Shown here one piece after another: positions 12,761 through 21,699 of a stretch of DNA of 64,000 bases. The number at the start of each line of letters is the position of its first letter. Within the stretch, counting starts at the first letter, position 1. Origin of the DNA: Farysia itapuensis (lineage: Eukaryota; Basidiomycota; Ustilaginomycetes; Ustilaginales; Ustilaginaceae). The notes below the pieces were generated by a model that was given only the letters and a program-made list of their open reading frames with translations, was not told where the DNA came from and made no database searches. The translations under genes and the position numbers were made by a program. The stretch lies in contig JALBYC010000022.1 in the NCBI GenBank assembly GCA_023212645.1, forward strand, positions 62,001 through 126,000, in the 5' to 3' direction.

Positions 12761-13634
12761 TTACGCTGCGAGTGGTTCTTCTGCGGTTCTGGCTGGTTGC
12801 CGTGCTTTAGCGGGTTGGGCTGTGACTGGCGGGGGTGAGACTGGCTCTGCGGTTGGGGCTGATGGGAGGGAGACGTGTGCTGGTTCTTGTTGCGGGGTGG
12901 GGAGGCCGAGTGCTTCGCGTTCGAGTGCCTGGATCTCGAGTTGGACGTCTTCCTCTTCTTCGAGCGTCATGCGCGAGACGAGCATGTCGTCAATCTCGCG
13001 CTGATACGCCTGTGCTTCCGCAGTCTCCTCCATCAGCTTGTCAACCGACTCGATGCTCATCTCTGCATGGATCTCTTTGAGAACAGTGTTGCCCTGCTGC
13101 AGTCCCAGCATGACACTCTGTTGAATCTGGCTAAACTCGATAGACGAAACCTGATCGCACAAGCATCAGCGCAAAGAAGCAGCAACGAGGTTGAGGAGGG
13201 GGGGTTTAAAGCACTTACGAGGCCTTCGAGCGTTTCGAGTTGGCTGTCGGTCTTTGTGATGAGGCTTTCTTGGTACTTGCGTTTGCGGAGGGCTGTGAGT
13301 GCGCGTGGCTTGTCACCACGAGTTAGCGCCTGTCGTGCCAACTCATGCTCTCTCTCCTGAACAATCACCAGCTACAACCCCACAGCGAGAGATAGACGGA
13401 GCATCATCAGCCTACACTGGTCTTGCAGAGTCCGCGCGGGAGCCCAAACCCCCATTACCTTTTTCTGATACTGCTTGATCCTATCACGCTGCAACTTGAG
13501 ACTGTTTTGCGGGGGGTGGGAGCGACTTGTGAGTGTGTGAGAAGGGTGGGGAGACAGAGCGGTTGTACGTACTCGAGGACGGCCCTGTCATGGGGCGTGA
13601 TCTTGGGACCAGCTTTACTGCTACCTGCACCCAT
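12761..13634 (-). CDS. VPS20: ESCRT-III subunit Vps20/CHMP6
   Basis: Four exons: 13634-13573, 13501-13459, 13371-13219 and 13150-12761, all with GT-AG borders and consistent phase; 215 residues. It begins MGAGSSK, an N-myristoylation signal as in Vps20/CHMP6. The Snf7 core follows: ITPHDRAVLDLKLQRDRIKQ across the first two exons, then EREHELARQALTRGDKPRAL, ALRKRKYQESLI and VSSIEFSQIQQSVMLGLQQG. The acidic MIM-like C-terminal part includes MTLEEEEDVQLEIQALE. Vps20 nucleates Snf7 polymers at endosomes during multivesicular body sorting. The first two exons are very short (62 and 43 nt) and easy to miss in automated annotation. Confidence 0.92.
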
Positions 13635-13867
13635 ACTCTTGCTCGCATATAGAGAGATATGGACAAGGGGTAAACAGCAGATTCTCGCAAATAATGTGGA
13701 GAATATATTCATGATAAAAATAACACACACGCTGGTGGAACATGCAGTAAACATTGCGAGGTTGCAAGAAAAAAAAAAGCCATGGTACTAGTACAGGAGA
13801 CAAATGCGTATGTGAATGGACATGCGGGTGTGAGGGAGGGGGGAAAAAATCAAAGCAGGTATGAGAA

Positions 13868-15205
13868 TTAGTCAGCCAAGACGTTCCAGAGGGGGGAGAC
13901 GGTGTGTTCGTCGGTGGTAGCGGTGTGGTGTGCGATGGGGTCGAGCAGTGCAGTGATGGTAGAGTGGTATCGGTCACCGTAGGCGTCGAGCGAGTTGAGT
14001 TCGGCAAAGGCCGAGGGGACGTCGGCGTAGGTGTTGAGGCCGTAGCCCGAGTAGGTTCGCGAGTGCTGGCCGAATCCAGGTTCTTGTCGCTCTGGCACTT
14101 CGGTTGTAGGTGGTGAGGAGGATGCTGTGGACATGGTGAGCTGCTTGAGCGACGTTGAAGGTGACAGGACGGTGGGGAGACGAGGCATGGAGAGGGTGCG
14201 TGCCATGTTGGTGAACGTCGACAGTTGGGTTGTGGAAGGGTTGCGGCTGACGTTGGCCGAGCGTGCCTGTTGACGCTGACGACGCTGACGGCCGAGCGAC
14301 TGGGTTTCCGCTGCGAGCTGCTTGGGTGTCGTCGACAAACGCCGTTGCGGCTGCAGTGTACGTGGTTCCGGTTCAGTTTCCGGTAGCGAGAGACGTTCGA
14401 GGGCCGCCGAGCCAAAGTCGAGCATAGCTTCGGCAAGCCGCAAAACAAAGTTGCCGCCATGCGCTTGAATGCTGATCATGTCACCGTCATCGGAATCAGT
14501 GGAGGGACCAGGGGTAAGTTTGTTGGTGCGACGCTTGGTAGCAGAGCGGGAAGACTTGACAGCTGCTCGTCGAGCTTGTCGTAGCTTGATGATGCCGGCA
14601 GCGAGTTGTGCCTCTGGGTCTTGATCACCAGCGTCTCCATGGCAAGAGCCATCAGACTCCGAGTAGTGAATGCGAACAGGGCTGGAACGGGAGACGGACT
14701 CGGGAGCAAGAGACTTGGAAGGTGTAGACAGAGCATTGAGATCCGTCGAAGAAAGGCGCAATGGCTGCAAGGTGTTGATCGTCAGTGGCTGAGGAGGTAG
14801 AAGCTGGGCATCTGGCGCGGAATGGCTGCGATCACGCTTGTACAACACCCTAGATTCCACGAGCGAAGCTTGGGGAGCAGATGATACAGACGCTGCAGGC
14901 AGGGTACTAGCTCGAGCGCGAGGTGCAGGAGTTGAAGTGGTAGGTTGGTTGTCTTCGTCGTCGTCAGAGTCGCTGTCGGAAGTCAAGCTCTCGGTCATTA
15001 AGGGCTGGAACCAATGAGCGCCCCATTGTTCGAGGTCATGATGTCGATTGGTGCGCGTTTTAGACCAGGACTGCTTTTGATGAGCAATGCCGAGGTCTTC
15101 TGCGGCAACACGGCCTAGAAAGTGTGTGCGAAGGTAAATGGGATCATCAAACGAGTACGAGTCGGTGAGCGATACCATGGCTGGGTGTGTATGGGAAACA
15201 ACCAT
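13868..15205 (-). CDS. Hypothetical Ser/Thr-rich protein, function unknown
   Basis: 445 residues from the ATG at 15205, or 436 from a second in-frame ATG at 15178 (MVSLTDSYSFDDPIYLRTHF). The N-terminal 60 residues look ordered (HFLGRVAAEDLGIAHQK, EQWGAHWFQPLM). After that comes an acidic patch of Asp/Ser and a long low-complexity Ser/Pro/Thr/Gln-rich region that is probably disordered. The C-terminal 70 residues (YSGYGLNTYADVPSAFAELN onward) look more constrained. No enzyme motif, membrane segment or signal peptide is seen. Codon use is like the neighbours, so I take it as a real host gene of unknown role. Confidence 0.65.
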   Translation of the reverse strand: MVVSHTHPAMVSLTDSYSFDDPIYLRTHFLGRVAAEDLGIAHQKQSWSKTRTNRHHDLEQWGAHWFQPLMTESLTSDSDSDDDEDNQPTTSTPAPRARASTLPAASVSSAPQASLVESRVLYKRDRSHSAPDAQLLPPQPLTINTLQPLRLSSTDLNALSTPSKSLAPESVSRSSPVRIHYSESDGSCHGDAGDQDPEAQLAAGIIKLRQARRAAVKSSRSATKRRTNKLTPGPSTDSDDGDMISIQAHGGNFVLRLAEAMLDFGSAALERLSLPETEPEPRTLQPQRRLSTTPKQLAAETQSLGRQRRQRQQARSANVSRNPSTTQLSTFTNMARTLSMPRLPTVLSPSTSLKQLTMSTASSSPPTTEVPERQEPGFGQHSRTYSGYGLNTYADVPSAFAELNSLDAYGDRYHSTITALLDPIAHHTATTDEHTVSPLWNVLAD

Positions 15206-16101
15206 AGGGCTTGGCTGTCAAGAAAAAGTATATATCTCATGAGCCCGTGGGAGAAGGTAGCGCAAAAAACTTCTCGTCAAGGGCACTGGGGCAGAGGCTG
15301 GGGACTCCATACGGGGGTTGTCGGTTGTCTGCTGTGTTGCATAAAGTGTTTGTTGCACCAGATGGTGCGAAATGGTTGGCTGTCTGCTATGCGGCCAGGC
15401 CCAATTGGACATGCTCTTAAGCGCTCGCAAGGCACAAGAAGAGTGTGCAAGGCGACCTGAACGGCAACTCGGCTGCCAAACAAGGGCCAAATCTCGAAAT
15501 TCGAAATTAAAACTGCGCCGAGCTGAGCTGTCAAATCATTGTCAAATGAGAATCACAATTGGCAAGCGGAGCGAGCGCATCTTGCTTTTCCGAATTCCTA
15601 CGGCCCCTTTGGCCTTGTCTTTGTTGCAGGTTGCTTCTGCCCTTTGCTTTGGCAAGTGGTCTCTGCCATTCGAAACTGATTTTTAGATCCAATTCGCCTT
15701 GCTCGCTTGTCAGTCCTGTCGACACAAATAGAGTAGGATGGAGTTAGAGCGTTGCCAATGTGGCTAAGCGATAGCGCGCCACACTGTCTGCTATCATGCG
15801 AATGATAAGCCTTTGCAGCACACGATGACGTGCCGGGCGCCGGCCTGAAGCTGTCATGCAAATCCGATCAAGATGCCCTCTCGCAGAGCAAGGTGCACGT
15901 TGCACGTTGCAGTCACAGTCACAAGTGCAGTCATGTGCCACTCCCGTGATTGTGTTTGTTGCCATGGAGATTTTTGATTCCGCTCGTCTTATCGCGATAG
16001 CGTTCAGTCTCGCACGATAAAATATGACAAAAGCATGACTAAGCTCCACCTTCAATTTGTTGCCCATCGTTCTGGTTCGCCTCTTGTCAGCCATCTTTAC
16101 C
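15206..16101. promoter_or_regulatory. Divergent intergenic region, about 0.9 kb
   Basis: It separates the hypothetical gene on the minus strand and ICP55 on the plus strand and should hold both promoters. A TATATATC-like sequence lies near 15228 for the minus-strand gene. No reading frame, tRNA or repeat is recognised. Confidence 0.45.
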
Positions 16102-17910
16102 ATGGCGGCGGCTGCAGGCAGTAGCAGTATCGCTCGAGCTGCCATATGCGCACCAAGGCAGCAGCTGTTACGGTCGCGTGCATCTTTTGCCAGAGGTCAT
16201 GCATCGTCTGCCGCCAGACCTACCGACGATGTGCTCCCATACAGTCAGGCATCGTCATCCTTTGCCAGTAGTAGCAGCAGCAGCAGCAGTAGCTCCACCT
16301 CATCTCACAACAGGAGGGTGTACGGCCAGCCCTTGCCTCACTCGCATCCGCATCTTTTCCCACGTCGCGGCACTCTTGGCTCCGAAGATGCTGTACTACG
16401 TTTGGGCGAACCGGCTTCGTCCATGTACGACCAAGGTGAAGGTCTGGTTGCCACCGATCAACTCACACCTGGCATTCCCGCTTCGGAATATCACGATCGT
16501 CGACGTAGGCTCATGGAACGTCTGCCCGAAAACAGCGTCGTCGTCGCCATGTCTGGCCGCGTGAAGAGTATGAGCGGCAACATTTTCTACAAGTTCCGTC
16601 AAGAGTCCAACTTTTGGTACCTCACTGGCTTCCAGGAACCAGACTCGGCTGTTGTCTTGGAAAAAGATCCCTCCTCGTCACGCGGTTACAAAATGACCAT
16701 GTTTGTGCCCGTGCGAGACGAGCATAACGAAACCTGGAACGGGCCACGCTCTGGGCTGGATGGCGCTACCGAAATCTTTGGTGCTGATCAGGCGAAAGAG
16801 ATGGACCCCGCTGTTCTGCTCACCTTTCTCAAACAGGTCCTGCCGCAGTACACACACGTCTACGTCGAGTCTCCCACACAACCCACCATTCCACGTAGAG
16901 GCTCTGCGACGAGCAAAGCCGCCAACGTGCTCAACTACCTCGCTCCCCAGACCCCCACCGGCTTCGACTTTTTCTCCAAGAAATCCGACTTTGAAGCGAT
17001 CGTCAAACTGCTCGGTGACACTCGCAAGTGCCATCCACTCGCGAGAGAGGTCGAGCGACTGCGCTTCAAAAAGAGTGCCAACGAGCTGCGGATCATGAAG
17101 CGTGCCGGCAACATTAGTGGCCATGCCATGACCGAGACGATGGGCTTTGTGCGGCCGGGATGTAGCGAGGCCCAACTGCAGGCGGTATTTGAGTACAATT
17201 GTGCTCTGCAAGGTTCGCAGCGCCCTGCCTACGTGCCGGTGGTAGCTTCCGGTGCCAACGCTCTCACCATCCACTATATCAACAACGATCGTCTGGTGGG
17301 GCCGGATCAGCTGGTGTGCATCGACGCTGGCGGCGAGTTGGACGGCTATGCATCCGACATTACCCGCGCTTTCCCTTCCAACGCTGACGGACGATTCTCA
17401 GAACCGCAAAAGGACCTATACCAGGCCGTGCTCAACGTGCTCAAGGCATGCACCAAACTGGCGACGGAAGATCAGTGCTACACGCTGGCGGATCTGCATC
17501 GTCGTTCTGTCGATTTCTTGCGCCAGGAGCTGACCCAAATCGGGTTTGCGCTGAGTGGTGGTACGCTGGAGCGCGTGCTGTACCCGCACTACATTGGTCA
17601 CTGGCTCGGCATTGACCTGCACGACTGTGCCTCGGTGGAACGCACGACCAAGCTCGAGGACGGCGTCGTCGTCACCATCGAACCAGGCGTTTACGTGCCC
17701 CACGACAGCGCTTTTCCCAAACACTTTCACGGTATCGGTATTCGCGTCGAGGACGATATCGCCGTGCAGAGCGATTCCAACATTGTCCTGTCCGCGTCAG
17801 CGCCCAAGGAAGTGGTGGATGTCGAAGCCGCATGTGCGCGCTTCCTCCATCACCAATCTACAGCTCCACCCCCTCTATCGCACCATACACTCAAACATCT
17901 CCGATCCTAG
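16102..17910 (+). CDS. ICP55: Mitochondrial intermediate-cleaving aminopeptidase Icp55 (M24B)
   Basis: 602 residues from the ATG at 16102. The N-terminus is rich in Ala/Ser/Arg (mitochondrial presequence) with a poly-Ser stretch. The aminopeptidase-P N-domain begins at about residue 130 with LTPGIPASEYHDRRRRLMER and NSVVVAMSGRVKSMSGNIFY, RQESNFWYLTGFQEPDSA, a signature of the Icp55/XPNPEP3 subgroup. The pita-bread catalytic domain shows the metal ligands: Asp in CIDAGGELDGYASDITRAF, His in YIGHWLGIDLHD, and Glu in VVTIEPGVYVP and GIGIRVEDDI. Icp55 removes one residue after MPP cleavage of imported precursors and stabilises them against N-end-rule turnover. It is convergent with the GST-like gene (87 bp). 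Confidence 0.93.
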   Translation: MAAAAGSSSIARAAICAPRQQLLRSRASFARGHASSAARPTDDVLPYSQASSSFASSSSSSSSSSTSSHNRRVYGQPLPHSHPHLFPRRGTLGSEDAVLRLGEPASSMYDQGEGLVATDQLTPGIPASEYHDRRRRLMERLPENSVVVAMSGRVKSMSGNIFYKFRQESNFWYLTGFQEPDSAVVLEKDPSSSRGYKMTMFVPVRDEHNETWNGPRSGLDGATEIFGADQAKEMDPAVLLTFLKQVLPQYTHVYVESPTQPTIPRRGSATSKAANVLNYLAPQTPTGFDFFSKKSDFEAIVKLLGDTRKCHPLAREVERLRFKKSANELRIMKRAGNISGHAMTETMGFVRPGCSEAQLQAVFEYNCALQGSQRPAYVPVVASGANALTIHYINNDRLVGPDQLVCIDAGGELDGYASDITRAFPSNADGRFSEPQKDLYQAVLNVLKACTKLATEDQCYTLADLHRRSVDFLRQELTQIGFALSGGTLERVLYPHYIGHWLGIDLHDCASVERTTKLEDGVVVTIEPGVYVPHDSAFPKHFHGIGIRVEDDIAVQSDSNIVLSASAPKEVVDVEAACARFLHHQSTAPPPLSHHTLKHLRS

Positions 17911-17997
17911 CACACTCACACACATAGAGCGCAGCATTTTTGCAACATTGTTTTCTTTTTTCTGTTGTGCAGGTAGGGTTGAAGCGCATGTGACAGC

Positions 17998-19062
17998 TTA
18001 GTGCAGACCGGAACCGTAGACCTGCTGGAAACTGGGACGACCGGAAAAGGTGATCCAGAGGAGGGAAAGTTTGGGCCCGATTTTGGCATTGTGCGGTGCA
18101 AGGACGGTGTCTAGGTTGACCAGCGGATCCTTACCACCGACGAGGTTGGATGCGATGGCGAGAACGCGTGCTAGCCAGGGTACGATGTGTAGATCGGCTA
18201 GGGAGACTTGATCGCCGAGTGCGTAGGGGCCTTTGATGAGCGATTCCAGCGTGACGCTCACCATCTGCGCAACACTAGCCCACATGGCATTGGTCAGCGC
18301 AATCACCTGTTCCATACTCGCACCGTCGTTGTCCAGGTACGCCGATGTAAGCAGTTTTTGCGAGGCCATCTTGTCCGTGTACCATTTCTTCAAGTTTTCC
18401 TGAATCGCCGAGGATTTCGGATTGGCTGATCCGTCAAAGGCTGTCGTCGAGCTGGCCGAGACGCCGTCGAGATGTTCGATCAAGGCCTTGTGGCGGTTGC
18501 CGACAAACGTGCCTGGCAGAGCCGTCTTGTTGACCGCAAATTCTTGTGCATTTCGTGCGCCGAGCAGGAGGAAGTTGGCGTCAACATCCTGGCCGTGCAC
18601 AAGCTTGATAATCTGGTCCGAAATCGCCTTTCCCTCAATGGTAGCAGGAGCAAGGACGGGTGCGGGTGCGACGCTCGGTTTACCCTCCTCAACGGCAGCG
18701 CGGCTCTTATCGTCGGTCCAGCTGGACCCCCCTGTCGTAGTACCCGCTTTGGAATCCAGCAGATTCTGCGAGCGCGACTTGTCCAAAAACTCGAGAATCG
18801 ACGTCGAGTCCGTCAGTGCCCTGAACTTGGTATCCACCTCGGCCGACGTTGTCTCGAGCAGGGGCACGACGAGGGTAGGGACTGTTCCTTTGCTGTTCAA
18901 GCGCAGATAGTGGGCGTCAAAGTTTTCGCCTTTGCTAAGGTCGACAATCTTGATGTCTACGTCTTCGGGGCCGTAGCCCTTTTCGATGAGCGCAAGTCGG
19001 GGCGCAGACGCCCACAGGGAGACGTCAAACGTGTACAGAGTTGCTTTGGGAACACTCGACAT
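17998..19062 (-). CDS. Glutathione S-transferase-like protein
   Basis: 354 residues from MSSVPKATLYTFDVSLWASA. The N-terminal 90 residues are a thioredoxin-fold GST domain (PRLALIEKGY, DLSKGENFDAHYLRLNSKGT, VPTLVV with the cis-proline, and a later TDSTSILEFLDK helix). An insert of about 50 residues lies in the middle (Gly/Ser/Thr-rich, then Ala/Pro-rich). The C-terminal half is a helical GST domain with YALGDQVSLADLHIVPWLAR. It is longer than ordinary GSTs (about 220 residues), a form frequent in fungi. The substrate cannot be predicted. Upstream in-frame sequence lacks the GST start and is treated as leader. It shares a 170-bp divergent spacer with the methyltransferase gene. Confidence 0.85.
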   Translation of the reverse strand: MSSVPKATLYTFDVSLWASAPRLALIEKGYGPEDVDIKIVDLSKGENFDAHYLRLNSKGTVPTLVVPLLETTSAEVDTKFRALTDSTSILEFLDKSRSQNLLDSKAGTTTGGSSWTDDKSRAAVEEGKPSVAPAPVLAPATIEGKAISDQIIKLVHGQDVDANFLLLGARNAQEFAVNKTALPGTFVGNRHKALIEHLDGVSASSTTAFDGSANPKSSAIQENLKKWYTDKMASQKLLTSAYLDNDGASMEQVIALTNAMWASVAQMVSVTLESLIKGPYALGDQVSLADLHIVPWLARVLAIASNLVGGKDPLVNLDTVLAPHNAKIGPKLSLLWITFSGRPSFQQVYGSGLH

Positions 19063-19232
19063 GGTTAGATGGTGGAAGGGTCGAGCAACGCAAATCGTCC
19101 GTGCGTCGATCACACCGGCTGCAACGTTGCTTTGCGGGGTTGACACTCTAACACCGCTCACACCCTCACGCAAAGTGCAAAGTGGAGGTAAGGTAAGGTG
19201 TATATGCCTTTTTCCCACCTGTTTGGCATTGC

Positions 19233-20153
19233 ATGGCGACGTGGTTGCTGTCGAGCGCTTTTAGCGCCCTCGCTTGGCTGCATCTCGTACCTCAGGTACC
19301 AGCGGAGCTCCCGGATCGGCTGGCCAAAATCGACGAGACTGCAAGCAGCATTGACAACAAGATCTACGATGACCAGGCGTTTGACTGGACCGAGAGCGGG
19401 TGTGGCTTGCACCTCATCAACCCAGTGCGCGTGTCCTACTTTATCGACAAGCTGGAGCGAAGTCTGCACGAGCGAGCGCGAGATACGGGACCGATAACAG
19501 TGCTTGATCTAGGGTGCGGGGCTGGAATTGCGACAGAAGCCATCTACACTGCATTGCGACAACATCCGGCGACAGTGGGACGAAAGCTCCGCGTTGTGGG
19601 TGTGGATATGTCGACACGCTCGATCAACCTAGCGCGCACACGGGCTAAAGAAAGACACATGTCGATAGAGTACTACCCTTGCGACCTGTACGACCTGAGT
19701 GGGGTAGTGCGAGTCAGCTCTGTCGACGGGGTGATTTGCTCGGATGTGTTGGAGCATCTGTTCGATCTGCGCAGGGCGATGGCGCAGGTGGAGTCGGTGC
19801 TCAAGCCTGGCGGGATCCTCTCCTTCGACACAATCAACCGCACTCCACTATCGTACTACCTCTCTATCTGGATTCTTCAGGACGTGCTCAGGGCGATGCA
19901 GGGCGATGCACACGACCACAAGCTCTACGTCCAGCCGCACGAAGCACAAACTCTCATGCGCGATTGCGGCCTCGTACCAGGGCCCAACACCGATCTCGTC
20001 GGCATGCGGCCCAGCATTCGCTTCCCCCCCTTTGCTCTCTACCGTCTCCTCACAGGCCACGGTCTACTATCCTCCTTCCTCGCGCCATTTACCTTCACCC
20101 GGGACGTATCCATATCCTACCTGCACTGGTGTACCAAACCCACAGCGCAATGA
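19233..20153 (+). CDS. UbiG/COQ3-like SAM-dependent O-methyltransferase
   Basis: 306 residues. A class I methyltransferase fold is clear: motif I VLDLGCGAGIATEAIY near residue 88, motif II RVVGVDMSTRSINLARTRA, VDGVICSDVLEHLFDLRRAM and LKPGGILSFDTINRT. The segment before motif I, SIDNKIYDDQAFDWTESGCG, LHLINPVRVSYFIDKL, is the UbiG/Coq3 N-terminal signature, so ubiquinone O-methylation is the likely role. The sequence IDN-x-YD...NPVRxxYF resembles a bacterial UbiG-like subgroup more than the WWD-type fungal Coq3. There is only a weak N-terminal presequence (MATWLLSSAFSALAWLHLVP, which could also be a membrane anchor). It may be the Coq3 of this fungus or a paralogue. Confidence 0.75.
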   Translation: MATWLLSSAFSALAWLHLVPQVPAELPDRLAKIDETASSIDNKIYDDQAFDWTESGCGLHLINPVRVSYFIDKLERSLHERARDTGPITVLDLGCGAGIATEAIYTALRQHPATVGRKLRVVGVDMSTRSINLARTRAKERHMSIEYYPCDLYDLSGVVRVSSVDGVICSDVLEHLFDLRRAMAQVESVLKPGGILSFDTINRTPLSYYLSIWILQDVLRAMQGDAHDHKLYVQPHEAQTLMRDCGLVPGPNTDLVGMRPSIRFPPFALYRLLTGHGLLSSFLAPFTFTRDVSISYLHWCTKPTAQ

Positions 20154-20267
20154 CATCCACCGAGCGTACACTCGCCAAAGGGATTGAGAGATTCTTGCAT
20201 TTTTGTGTGTGAAAGGGGAGGCCAGCAGCAGCACAAGGAAAGGGGGATGGAGATATCGCAAAGTGTC

Positions 20268-21479
20268 TTAAAGACCCTTGGAGGCTCGCTCGGGTCGGAG
20301 GTCACGGACCTTTTTGCCGACCTTCCACATTTCCTGAGCGGCAATGGCGTCGGTTTCCTTGTCAAAGTCCTGTCGGTATGTCTTGCGGTTACCAAACTCG
20401 AGGGCACGACGGGTTTCCGAGCCGTCGCGTACGCTCTGGTAGAGCTTCTCCAGGACGGGCTTGCAGGCCTTTTCGAATTCGGGAGCCCAGTCGAGGGCGC
20501 CTCGTCGTGCGGTGGTGGAGCAGGCCTTGTACATGTAGTCCATGCCGTTCTCGCCAACGAGTGGGTAGAGGGACTGAAGAGCCTCTTCGCAAGTCTCGTT
20601 GAATGCTTCCGAGGGCGAGTGACCGTTGGCACGCAGCACATCGTACTGGGCCTTGAACAGACCCTGGATACCGCCCATGAGGCAGGCACGCTCACCGTAC
20701 AGATCCGAGTACACTTCGCGCTCAAACGTCGTCTCGTAAAGGTAACCGCATCCGACAGCGACACCCATGGCAGAAACCTTTTCAAATGCCTTTCCGGTCA
20801 CGTCCTGGGCAACGGCAATGGAGCCGTTGATACCTCGCGATTCGAGGAAGAGAGATCGCACAGTTCGACCGGAGCCCTTGGGAGCACAGAGAATAATGTC
20901 CTTGTCCTTGGGAGCGTCGAAGCCGGTCTCGCTCTTGTAGGTGATCTGGAACCCATGGGAAAAGTAGAGGGTGTGGGTGTTTGTCATTTTGTCCTTGATC
21001 GAGTTGTAGACCGAGGTGCAGGCAGCGTCCGAGAGGAGGAGCATGGCAATGGTACCCTTTTCGGCAGCCTCCTCGATGGGGAAGAGGTTCTTGCCTGGCT
21101 GCCAGCCATCCTCAATGGCCTCCTGCCACGAAGCGCCGTCCTTTCGCACACCGACAATGACGTTGAGGCCATTGTCACGCAGGTTGAGACCCTGTCCGTG
21201 ACCCTGCGAGCCGTATCCGAGAATGGCAAAAGTCTCGTTCTTGAAGTAGTCCTGCAGCTTCTCCAGCGGCCAGTCCTCTCGTTCGTACACCTTTTCGGGA
21301 ATGCCTTCGGAGAATTCAATGGTCTTGATGCCACGGGCCAGAGCAGGGGCAGCGACCTTGGGCAAGACAGGTCGGGCAGTAGCGGCAATGGTGAGCGCAC
21401 GAGTGGCACTGACACCTGCTCGTCGAGACGAAGCTCGCGTCGCAGCTCTAAGGGCGGATCGTGTAATGTTGGCGTTCAT
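20268..21479 (-). CDS. ILV5: Ketol-acid reductoisomerase, mitochondrial
   Basis: 403 residues, no intron. The N-terminus (MNANITRSALRAATRASSRR) is a mitochondrial presequence. The NADPH-binding loop is ILGYGSQGHGQGLNLRDNGL near residue 88. The KARI catalytic domain follows with DVTGKAFEKVSAMGVAVGCG, TTFEREVYSDLYGERACLMG (metal-binding Asp/Glu), and ALQSLYPLVGENGMDYMYKA. It catalyses the second step of valine, leucine and isoleucine synthesis. In yeast Ilv5 also packages mitochondrial DNA nucleoids. Length matches fungal Ilv5. It is convergent with the methyltransferase gene (114 bp). Confidence 0.96.
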   Translation of the reverse strand: MNANITRSALRAATRASSRRAGVSATRALTIAATARPVLPKVAAPALARGIKTIEFSEGIPEKVYEREDWPLEKLQDYFKNETFAILGYGSQGHGQGLNLRDNGLNVIVGVRKDGASWQEAIEDGWQPGKNLFPIEEAAEKGTIAMLLLSDAACTSVYNSIKDKMTNTHTLYFSHGFQITYKSETGFDAPKDKDIILCAPKGSGRTVRSLFLESRGINGSIAVAQDVTGKAFEKVSAMGVAVGCGYLYETTFEREVYSDLYGERACLMGGIQGLFKAQYDVLRANGHSPSEAFNETCEEALQSLYPLVGENGMDYMYKACSTTARRGALDWAPEFEKACKPVLEKLYQSVRDGSETRRALEFGNRKTYRQDFDKETDAIAAQEMWKVGKKVRDLRPERASKGL

Positions 21480-21699
21480 GATTGTGTGTGTATGTGTTGG
21501 AAGGGAAGAAGCGAGGAATTGGAAGAATCGGGAAACGAGTCATTTACCGCCGTCCAATCAAACACGCCAAAAGCGCAAAAAGAAAAAGGAAAAAAAAATC
21601 GGTTTCTTCTCGCGAGATTACAACGATGGCTCAAACGCAATTTCTATTCGACGATTAGATCCCGTGTAACCCCGCATATATCGCATCGACGCCGATAAT

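Noticed and set aside
20184..21698. 504-codon plus-strand frame opposite ILV5
   Set aside because: It is antisense to a highly conserved gene and arises from codon bias.
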